NCBI GenBank assembly: GCA_903825615.1
Contig: CAIKBK010000068.1
Span: forward strand, 1-5,578
DNA: 5,578 nucleotides
Source: Candidatus Vogelbacteria bacterium
Lineage (GTDB): Bacteria; Patescibacteriota; Minisyncoccia; Phycocordibacterales; XYD1-FULL-46-19
Direction of reading: 5' to 3'
Both the position numbers and the translations under genes were made by a program. Shown piece by piece: positions 1-5,055 of this stretch; position 1 is the stretch's first letter, and each line of letters starts with the position of its first letter. The notes under the pieces are model-generated. The model saw nothing but the letters and a program-made list of their open reading frames with translations, was not told where the DNA came from and ran no database searches.

Positions 1-1
1 A

Positions 2-1747
2 GTCGCCAAAGGTGAGTTCTACAACCTGGGTGGCATTGTCACCCACGATGACGTCATCGATAATCGCGGGTCATATCCCGCCGAGGGTGGTGCAATCATT
101 ACCCTCGAAAACATGCACCTGAAGAGTGCTGGTGCGTACGCCGTGTACACACGGATGCAACCGGACGGAAGCTTCGTTACCTACCCGCCGATCTACTTGG
201 CGGAAGGGACGGCGAAGTCCTCCGGGTGTTACGGTTGCGATGTTCCTCCGGAGTTGATGTTGGCTGGGATCGCTGGGTTTACAATTCCGGCAGTCATTGA
301 AGCCTTGTACAATCGAGCCGAGCTGGTTATCCCCATGGGGGATCCATGGTTAGTCTCGTGCGTGGTCTCGGCAGCGACCAACAAGGGGCCGTTCACTGTG
401 ACACTGGGAGGAGCTCAGGCTTCTTACCAAGTTCCGGCGGACGTTCCCGATCTCACCGGCCTAACGGAAAGTGAGGTCACGGGATTGTTCACGGGCTCGT
501 GCCTGGTGCTTAACATCATCAGGTCTTCGTCCGAAACCGTTCCGGATGGTCAAGTAATTGACTGGGACCCAAAGGGAGTGGTTCCTTGCGGGACGACGAT
601 CAACGTCACCATCTCCACGGGTCCGGCGAGTGCTGGGGACGTGGAGGTTCCGAACCTAGCGGGTCTAAGCGAGATTCAAGCTCGAGACCTCCTAAATCCC
701 ATCGGTCTTTCGGTGGGGAGTGTCGGTCTGACGTACGACAACGCTGTGCCCAAAGACAAGATCATCAGTTACACTCCGATGGGTAAGGTTCCCGTCGGAA
801 CGGCGATTTCGATCATTGTTTCGATGGGGCCGCAACTGGTTCCAGTGCCCGATCTCACCGGTCTGACCGAGGAACAGGTTGCAGCGGCCTTTCTCGATTC
901 CTGTCTCGCGTACGAGATTGAGTACGCGCGGGACAACCAAGTTCCCAAGGGCCAGGTGATTAACTGGAATCCAAGGGGTACAGCGCTTTGCGGGACGACG
1001 ATTCACGTTGTTGTTTCCTCGGGGCCGGGTGATCCTGAAGACGTCGAAGTGCCTGACCTCACGGGTATGAGCGAGACACAGGTGAATGAAGCGTTCAACG
1101 GCTTGTGCCTAGTGCGCCTCATTATCGAAGCCACGGACGCCAATGTTCCAGACGGGTACGTTATCAGTTGGAGTCCGAAGGGTCTGGCTCCGTGCGCGAC
1201 GACGGTCAACGTCGTCATTTCGTCCGGGCCAGAGGGTGTAGCCGTCCCCAATGTTGTTGGGATGGCACAAGCCCAAGCGACGACAACCCTTACGGCTGCC
1301 GGTCTTGAATTGGGACATGTCACCCATGTGCCCAACGCCTTGCCGGAAGGTCAAGTTGTCAGTTCGGATCCGACGGCTGGTAGCACGGTTACTCTTGGAA
1401 CGGCGGTTGATATCGTCGTGTCCCTGGGGCCGTTCACGGTCGGGATGTCGGCTAAGATCCTTAGTCCGGCTTCTGGGTCGGTATTCCCCCTCAATGACGA
1501 CGTGACCGTCCAGGTCTTTGTGAAGGGCGACCCGGCGAAGGGGCCCTACACACTCGTCGTCAGTGCGGCAGTTATGACCGATCGCGTGATAGCCATCCCG
1601 ATCGATGACCTCGACTTTGAGGGGCAGACTTTCCCCGTACCCTTCCATCTGGACGTGTTTGGAGATGCCAGTTTCGATGTGTATCTCAAGAACAAGGATG
1701 GAGTGTACGTGTTTACGAATACCCCTTACACAGTCCTCGCGAAGTGA
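2..1747 (+). CDS. PASTA-repeat surface protein with Ig-like ends, 5' end outside window
   Basis: The frame is open from base 2, so the ATG at 113 is probably internal. It has no Shine-Dalgarno, and the sequence before it reads as part of the same beta-rich domain. About 581 residues are visible. Bases 2-440 encode an Ig-like stretch (a SAGAYAVY motif like the F strand of Ig folds, then a CYGC pair). Bases 443-1432 encode five PASTA repeats of 61-63 residues, and 1451-1744 a terminal Ig-like domain beginning ILSPASGSVF. PASTA domains bind peptidoglycan fragments or beta-lactams in PknB-type kinases and some penicillin-binding proteins. No kinase, transpeptidase or membrane segment is visible here, so I infer an extracytoplasmic wall-associated or adhesive protein. 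A kinase or signal peptide upstream of the window cannot be excluded. GC is far above that of the downstream genes. The stop is TGA, and a terminator follows 30 bases later. The PASTA call is firm; the cellular role is unknown. Confidence 0.87.
   Translation, partial: VAKGEFYNLGGIVTHDDVIDNRGSYPAEGGAIITLENMHLKSAGAYAVYTRMQPDGSFVTYPPIYLAEGTAKSSGCYGCDVPPELMLAGIAGFTIPAVIEALYNRAELVIPMGDPWLVSCVVSAATNKGPFTVTLGGAQASYQVPADVPDLTGLTESEVTGLFTGSCLVLNIIRSSSETVPDGQVIDWDPKGVVPCGTTINVTISTGPASAGDVEVPNLAGLSEIQARDLLNPIGLSVGSVGLTYDNAVPKDKIISYTPMGKVPVGTAISIIVSMGPQLVPVPDLTGLTEEQVAAAFLDSCLAYEIEYARDNQVPKGQVINWNPRGTALCGTTIHVVVSSGPGDPEDVEVPDLTGMSETQVNEAFNGLCLVRLIIEATDANVPDGYVISWSPKGLAPCATTVNVVISSGPEGVAVPNVVGMAQAQATTTLTAAGLELGHVTHVPNALPEGQVVSSDPTAGSTVTLGTAVDIVVSLGPFTVGMSAKILSPASGSVFPLNDDVTVQVFVKGDPAKGPYTLVVSAAVMTDRVIAIPIDDLDFEGQTFPVPFHLDVFGDASFDVYLKNKDGVYVFTNTPYTVLAK
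443..1432 (+). repeat. Five tandem PASTA repeats (protein-level, partly DNA-level)
   Basis: The repeats lie at 443-625, 647-832, 845-1027, 1049-1231 and 1244-1432. Each starts VPxxxG and ends [ST]xGP, with the PASTA signature of an N-terminal helix, a VP-(D/K/E)-G-x-V-I turn and a final GT-x-(I/V) strand. Repeats 1, 3 and 4 are closest to each other. They share VPDLTG, a Trp in the (I)xWxP(K/R)G turn, and cysteines at repeat positions 20 and 49 (codons at 500, 587; 902, 989; 1106, 1193). Repeats 2 and 5 have Gly at position 20, Val or Leu at the second site, and no Trp. Linkers alternate 7, 4, 7 and 4 residues. Stretches such as tgcgggacgacgat (587 and 989) are identical in DNA, pointing to fairly recent internal duplication. 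Confidence 0.9.
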
Positions 1748-1776
1748 AGTGATGTAATCCGTTAACGTTAAAACCT

Positions 1777-1820
1777 GGGTCCGAGGTCGCGCTTGCGCGG
1801 TCTCGGCCCTTTCTTATTCT
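1777..1820 (+). terminator. Intrinsic terminator of the PASTA gene
   Basis: An 11-bp stem pairs 1781-1791 (ccgaggtcgcg) with 1796-1806 (cgcggtctcgg) around the loop cttg, with two adjacent G-T wobbles. The stem can be lengthened by ggg 1777-1779 against ccc 1807-1809 across one bulged t. A T-rich run (ctttcttattctt) follows. The structure starts 30 bases after the stop codon and separates the GC-rich gene from the next transcription unit. Confidence 0.85.
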
Positions 1821-1834
1821 TGATTTTTGAGGAC

Positions 1835-1865
1835 TTGACACCACGGCCCGTTTTATGCTAGTAAT
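1835..1865 (+). promoter_or_regulatory. Probable sigma-70-type promoter of the PKD/FnIII gene
   Basis: A perfect -35 box ttgaca lies at 1835-1840, just after the upstream terminator. The A/T-rich element tatgctagtaat (1854-1865) follows. It can be read as an extended -10: TG at 1856-1857, then tagtaa at 1859-1864 with an 18-base spacer. The alternative -10 tatgct at 1854 would leave only 13 bases. Transcription would then start near 1871, giving a leader of about 60 bases. The -35 is strong, but the exact -10 is uncertain. Confidence 0.6.
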
Positions 1866-1868
1866 GTT

Positions 1869-1914
1869 TTATCAAAAGATCGATAAGTTAGTTATTATCA
1901 GGGCTTTTAAAGCC
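1869..1914 (+). promoter_or_regulatory. Leader with alternating ttatc/gataa repeats and a small hairpin
   Basis: In the leader, ttatc (1869-1873), gataa (1882-1886) and ttatc (1895-1899) occur with start points exactly 13 bases apart. The middle copy can pair with either outer copy, so two 5-bp hairpins exclude each other. A further inverted repeat ggcttt-t-aaagcc (1902-1914) lies just before the ribosome binding site. The stems are weak and A/T-rich. They could be a protein-binding site, a marginal RNA switch, or chance. Confidence 0.3.
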
Positions 1915-1922
1915 ATAATTAT

Positions 1923-1927
1923 AAGGA
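1923..1927 (+). promoter_or_regulatory. Shine-Dalgarno site deciding the PKD/FnIII gene start
   Basis: aagga at 1923-1927 sits five bases before the ATG at 1933. It selects this start over the in-frame ATG at 1855, which overlaps the likely -10 region, has no ribosome binding site and would put 26 residues before the signal peptide. It is the only clear Shine-Dalgarno sequence in the window. Confidence 0.75.
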
Positions 1928-1932
1928 AAAAT

Positions 1933-2547
1933 ATGAGTAATTTTGTAAAATCGTTCAGTTTTGTAGCCTTGGCATTACTAGTCCTTTTGACTGGTGTTGC
2001 TATTACTGCTAATGCTGCCGGTTTGACCGCAAGCATTACTTCACCAACTGCTGGTTCAACTTTTACTGTTGGTCAGACGGTTAACTTATCCGCTGATAGC
2101 ACTAGTGCTATTGGTGCTGTTAACTACATTTGGTCGTTCAGCGATGGTACTGTTAGTCGCGCTGGTCAAAACCAGACTGTGACCTTTGCCACTGCTGGTA
2201 CCAAGACCATTACGGTCTTAGCTGGTGATGCTTCTGGTGCTAGTGATACCAAGACCGTGAGTGTTACTGTTACTGGTGTTTCTACTAAGCCGGTAATTAG
2301 CAATATCCACGCTATTAATATCACTCAAACTGGAGTTACAATTACTTGGGACACTGATATTGCTGCTACTAGCCGTGTTATTTATGACACCACTAGCCAC
2401 CCAGATATCACTGGCCAGACCGCCCCTAACTTTGGTTATGCGATCTCGACTCCTGAGGATGCGACTAAGGTTACTAGCCACTCTGTGGTTATCACCGGTC
2501 TCTCTCCAGCTACCAAGTACTATTTTCGCGTTATCTCTCAGGGCTAA
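1933..2547 (+). CDS. Small secreted PKD + FnIII-like (purple-acid-phosphatase-N-like) protein
   Basis: The protein is 204 residues from the ATG with a good Shine-Dalgarno. Residues 1-28 form a signal peptide: Lys6, a hydrophobic core VALALLVLLTGVAI, and an ANA cleavage motif at 26-28. Residues about 33-115 look like a PKD or related Ig-like domain (ITSPTAGSTFTVGQTV, then YIWSFSDGT matching the PKD YxWdFGDG motif, then FATAGTKTITV). Residues about 119-204 resemble an FnIII or purple-acid-phosphatase N-terminal domain (ITWDTD, SRVIYDTT, HSVVITGLSPATKYYFRV). The chain stops right after the F strand, so the usual last strand is missing. There is no membrane anchor, sortase motif, cysteine or catalytic site. 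It is probably an exported structural or binding protein. Codons ending in T (GCT, ACT, GGT, GTT) dominate, unlike the neighbours, which may indicate high expression. Domain assignment is good; function is unknown. Confidence 0.85.
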   Translation: MSNFVKSFSFVALALLVLLTGVAITANAAGLTASITSPTAGSTFTVGQTVNLSADSTSAIGAVNYIWSFSDGTVSRAGQNQTVTFATAGTKTITVLAGDASGASDTKTVSVTVTGVSTKPVISNIHAINITQTGVTITWDTDIAATSRVIYDTTSHPDITGQTAPNFGYAISTPEDATKVTSHSVVITGLSPATKYYFRVISQG

Positions 2548-2562
2548 GCTCTAAGAGTAATA

Positions 2563-2602
2563 AACAAAAAATGTCTGCCAACTCGGCCGGCATTTTTTGT
2601 TT
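2563..2602 (+). terminator. Intrinsic terminator after the PKD/FnIII gene, probably bidirectional
   Basis: Arms 2563-2579 (aacaaaaaatgtctgcc) and 2585-2601 (ggccggcattttttgtt) pair over 17 positions with one wobble and one mismatch, around the loop aactc. The outer part pairs an A-run with a T-run, so either strand would release after a GC core and a U-tract. It begins 15 bases past the stop codon. Confidence 0.85.
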
Positions 2603-2613
2603 GGCTTAGTTTT

Positions 2614-2622
2614 TGTTATGAT
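2614..2622 (+). promoter_or_regulatory. Extended -10 promoter of murB
   Basis: TGt followed by tatgat (2617-2622; five of six match TATAAT) is an extended -10 element. At the usual 16-18 base spacing the -35 position falls in the T-run of the preceding terminator (ttttg), a poor match that the extended -10 would compensate. A start site about seven bases downstream coincides with the murB ATG at 2629, which implies a leaderless message. Confidence 0.5.
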
Positions 2623-2628
2623 AAAAAA

Positions 2629-3573
2629 ATGATCTTAAAGAGTAATTTTCCTCTCTCTACTATTACCACCTTCCAGCTTGGCGGGCCGGCGAAGCTCTAT
2701 CTTAAAACAGCGTTGCCTGAGGAGGCGATTGCTGGTATTCTCTCAGCCCGAGAGAGTGGACTTAAATATATTGTTTTAAGCGGTGGTAGTAATGTTGTTT
2801 TTCAAGATAAGGGTTTTGACGGTCTAGTTATACATTTTACTGGTGCCAAATTAACATCCAAGAATTTAGAAGTCTTGGGTGCCAAAGTAATTTTACCTGC
2901 CAGTGCTAATTGGCATGAGGCCGTCAAGAAGATAAGTGCCCTTGGTTTGGCCGGTTTAGAAAAAATGTCGGCAATCCCTGGCAATGTCGGTGGGGTAGTG
3001 GTTGGCAATGCTGGCGCTTATGAACAATTCATCGGTGACAAAATCGACTGGGTTGAAATTTTTGACGGCAAAGAAATTAGAAAAATAAAAAAGGCTAGTT
3101 GCCCCTTTGGTTATCGCGATAGTATTTTTAAAAAGAAAAACTGGTTGGTCTTGCGTGTTTGTCTCAAATTAAAAAAAGGTTTACCCGCCAATCTGGCGGG
3201 GGACAAAGTCAAATTATTAAAAGAAGTAAATGAGATTGCGAAGCTACGTTGGCAGAAGTTTGGTTGTCATCCCACTTGTGCCGGGTCATTCTTCAAGAAC
3301 ATTGAGCTTAAAAAAGTGCCTAAGAAAATTCTGGCCAAAATTGATCAGACTAAAATTATCGAAAATAAAGTTTCTGTTGGCTACTTAATTGGTGAGTCAG
3401 TGCCTAAGCTTAAGCTGGGTGGTATTTATATTGCTTCTTTTCATAACAATTTCTTAATGAACGATGGTACTGGTACTACCCGTGACCTTATTAAATTAGC
3501 TGGGAAAATAAAACAAGCCGTTAAGAAAAAATTCGGCATTGAGTTAGAGGAGGAAGTGCGGTATATTCTATAG
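2629..3573 (+). CDS. murB: UDP-N-acetylenolpyruvoylglucosamine reductase (MurB)
   Basis: This cytoplasmic FAD enzyme reduces UDP-GlcNAc-enolpyruvate to UDP-MurNAc with NADPH, the second committed step of peptidoglycan synthesis. At 314 residues it is a normal length. The FAD-binding fold shows TTFQLGGPA (13-21), SGGSN (51-55) and IPGNVGG (116-122). The active-site region has GYRDSIFK (161-168, with Arg163), the proton-donor Ser220 in AGSFFKN, GYLIGE, and the C-terminal catalytic Glu309 in LEEEVRYI. YRDSxFK and AGSFFKN resemble the E. coli-type form, although the segment after Ser220 is short. The ATG at 2629 is chosen because the conserved N-terminus begins a few residues later. No Shine-Dalgarno precedes it. 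Oddities: a lysine-rich, A-rich coding sequence, and a perfect GC-rich inverted repeat in a variable linker around residues 186-191. Its own promoter and the upstream terminator make it the first gene of the murB-gatB-gap stretch. Confidence 0.95.
   Translation: MILKSNFPLSTITTFQLGGPAKLYLKTALPEEAIAGILSARESGLKYIVLSGGSNVVFQDKGFDGLVIHFTGAKLTSKNLEVLGAKVILPASANWHEAVKKISALGLAGLEKMSAIPGNVGGVVVGNAGAYEQFIGDKIDWVEIFDGKEIRKIKKASCPFGYRDSIFKKKNWLVLRVCLKLKKGLPANLAGDKVKLLKEVNEIAKLRWQKFGCHPTCAGSFFKNIELKKVPKKILAKIDQTKIIENKVSVGYLIGESVPKLKLGGIYIASFHNNFLMNDGTGTTRDLIKLAGKIKQAVKKKFGIELEEEVRYIL
3184..3200. repeat. GC-rich inverted repeat inside murB
   Basis: cccgcca (3184-3190), spacer atc, and tggcggg (3194-3200) form a perfect 7-bp inverted repeat in an otherwise A/T-rich stretch. 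It encodes PANLAG in the linker between the YRDS motif strand and the helix before the catalytic Ser, where MurB proteins vary. It could be a small palindromic element that inserted in frame, or a chance hairpin. Confidence 0.55.
3539..3567 (+). promoter_or_regulatory. Possible internal promoter for gatB in the murB 3' end
   Basis: ttgagt (3539-3544) and tatatt (3562-3567) are separated by exactly 17 bases and match the -35 and -10 consensus at four and five of six positions. A start near 3574 would give a leader of about 16 bases before the gatB ATG. The -35 lies in codons for the conserved MurB C-terminus, so its match may be coincidental. Readthrough from murB is the alternative. Confidence 0.33.
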
Positions 3574-3589
3574 ATAAATAAATTAAACC

Positions 3590-5017
3590 ATGTCTGACTA
3601 TAAGCCAACGATTGGTCTCGAGATTCATGTGGAGCTTAACACTAAAACGAAGATGTTCTGTCGTTGTCTTAATGATCAAAACGAAAAAAGGCCTAATGTT
3701 AATATTTGCCCAGTCTGCACCGCTCAACCTGGCGCCTTACCTGTTATCAATAAAGAGGCCGTTAGACATGTCTTGCGGGTAGGTGCCGCTTTGGATGGCC
3801 AGCTAGCTGATTTTACCGAGTTTGACCGTAAGAACTACTTCTACCCCGATATTCCCAAGGGCTATCAGATTAGTCAGTATAAGTACCCCCTCATCTCTGA
3901 GGGTCATTTAAATGGCGTAGAATTGACGAGAATTCACCTAGAGGAAGATACGGCTAAGTCGGCTCACGATGATAAAACAGGGGAATCAGTGGTTGATTTT
4001 AATCGTTCAAGCTTACCTCTAATGGAGCTGGTCACCGAGCCGGTAATTCACGATGGCAAGACGGCTGGCAACTTCGCGCGCGAACTACAATTGGTAATGC
4101 GTTATCTCGGTGCCTCCGAGGCTAATATGGAACAGGGACAGATGCGCATTGAGGCGAATATTTCGGTGTCTAAGACAGCAGAGCTTGGCACGAAAGTTGA
4201 AGTAAAAAATTTAAATTCTTTTCGTTCGGTTGAGAAAGCCATTGATTTTGAAATTGCGCGCCAGACCAAAGAATTAGAAGCGGGTCGGGAGATCACGCAG
4301 GAGACACGTGGTTGGGACGAGAACAAACAAATTACTTTCTCGCAGCGTAAAAAGGAGTCTTCTCATGATTATCGCTATTTTCCTGATCCCGATTTACCCA
4401 AACTTTTCTTAAGCGAGATCAAAGAATTCCAAAATATCAAAGAGGCTTTGCCCGAATTGCCGTGGCAAAGGCGTGAGCATTTTACCAAGACCTTCGGTTT
4501 GAAATCGGAAGATGTTGAAGTATTCGTGCAAGACGATCGACTGGCCGATTTTTTCACCGAAGTTGCCGAAGGTTTTGATCTTGGACTCGAGACAGCAAAA
4601 AATTATCTTCAAGCGGCAGCGAACTATATCACCTCGGATCTTTTGGGCTTGGTGGCGGATACTGAAGATTATGCTTTGCCAGCGGCTCAAAACTATTCTG
4701 ATCTGATCAAGATGGTTGTTGATAGTGAGGTGTCATCACGCGTGGCTAAAGATATTTTGGCCGTTATGATTAAAGAGGGGGGTGAACCGAGGAAGATTGC
4801 TGAAGAGAAAAAACTTTTCCAAGTGCACGATGAAGGAGCGATTCTTGCCATTGTCGAAAAAATTATTTCCGCCAACCCAGCTGTCTTTGAAGAATTCAAG
4901 GGTGGCAAAGAGAAATCCTTAATGTTTCTTATTGGCCAAGCGATGAAAGAGAGTAAAGGTTCGGCCAATCCGGAGATCTTGAAGAAGCTATTTGTTGAAA
5001 AATCTCAAAAGAGTTAA
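3590..5017 (+). CDS. gatB: Asp-tRNA(Asn)/Glu-tRNA(Gln) amidotransferase subunit B (GatB)
   Basis: GatB is the tRNA-binding and kinase-like subunit of GatCAB. It phosphorylates Glu or Asp on misacylated tRNA(Gln) or tRNA(Asn), and ammonia from GatA completes the amide. At 475 residues it is full length. The N-terminal catalytic domain has GLEIHVEL (9-16), zinc-type cysteines 24, 26, 40 and 43 (CxC and CPVC), DRKNYFYPDIPKGYQIS (79-95), HLEEDTAK (116-123), DFNRSSLPLMELVTEP (136-151), EVKNLNSFR (204-212) and DYRYFPDPDLP (260-270). The C-terminal YqeY-type domain ends with GQAMKESKGSANP (449-461), its conserved signature. It starts 16 bases after murB without a Shine-Dalgarno. gatA and gatC are not adjacent, so the subunits are encoded apart or beyond the window. 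Its presence implies that the cell makes Gln-tRNA and/or Asn-tRNA by the indirect route. Confidence 0.97.
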   Translation: MSDYKPTIGLEIHVELNTKTKMFCRCLNDQNEKRPNVNICPVCTAQPGALPVINKEAVRHVLRVGAALDGQLADFTEFDRKNYFYPDIPKGYQISQYKYPLISEGHLNGVELTRIHLEEDTAKSAHDDKTGESVVDFNRSSLPLMELVTEPVIHDGKTAGNFARELQLVMRYLGASEANMEQGQMRIEANISVSKTAELGTKVEVKNLNSFRSVEKAIDFEIARQTKELEAGREITQETRGWDENKQITFSQRKKESSHDYRYFPDPDLPKLFLSEIKEFQNIKEALPELPWQRREHFTKTFGLKSEDVEVFVQDDRLADFFTEVAEGFDLGLETAKNYLQAAANYITSDLLGLVADTEDYALPAAQNYSDLIKMVVDSEVSSRVAKDILAVMIKEGGEPRKIAEEKKLFQVHDEGAILAIVEKIISANPAVFEEFKGGKEKSLMFLIGQAMKESKGSANPEILKKLFVEKSQKS

Positions 5018-5039
5018 AATTAACTCATTAAAATTTAAT
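5011..5039. repeat. Two A/T-rich inverted repeats between gatB and gap
   Basis: gagttaa-aa-ttaactc (5011-5026) overlaps the gatB stop codon, and attaaa-a-tttaat (5027-5039) follows immediately. The gaps of two and one bases are too tight for full hairpins and there is no GC core, so neither is a convincing terminator. They could be operator-like sites ahead of gap or merely low-complexity A/T sequence. Confidence 0.35.
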
Positions 5040-5055
5040 CTAAGATAAAAACACT

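Noticed and set aside
113..115. ATG at 113 as the true start of the PASTA protein
   Set aside because: The frame is open to the window edge, the preceding residues read as the same Ig-like domain, and there is no ribosome binding site.
443..1432. Direct repeats in the first gene as a CRISPR or non-coding satellite array
   Set aside because: The repeats are about 200 bases apart, keep the reading frame, and translate into clear PASTA domains.
1109..1648. A 179-residue open frame on the minus strand within the PASTA gene
   Set aside because: It mirrors the third-position composition of a GC-rich repetitive gene, has a basic low-complexity sequence with no recognisable domain, and lies wholly opposite well-supported PASTA repeats.
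1745..1762. Reading TGA as glycine (the Gracilibacteria/SR1 code), extending the PASTA protein by five residues
   Set aside because: Glycine is coded by GGN throughout, no other gene here has an in-frame TGA, and a terminator follows closely. The standard bacterial code explains everything.
1855..1932. ATG at 1855 as start of the secreted protein
   Set aside because: It overlaps the probable -10 region, has no ribosome binding site, and would add 26 residues ahead of a textbook signal peptide. The ATG at 1933 has aagga at proper spacing.
2618..2632. Four-codon upstream open frame (atg ata aaa aaa tga) overlapping the murB start
   Set aside because: Its ATG lies within the likely -10 box, so it would not be transcribed. 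The overlap arises from the A-run.
3548..3553. aggagg as Shine-Dalgarno for gatB
   Set aside because: It lies 36 bases before the ATG, far outside usable spacing, and encodes the conserved Glu-rich MurB C-terminus.
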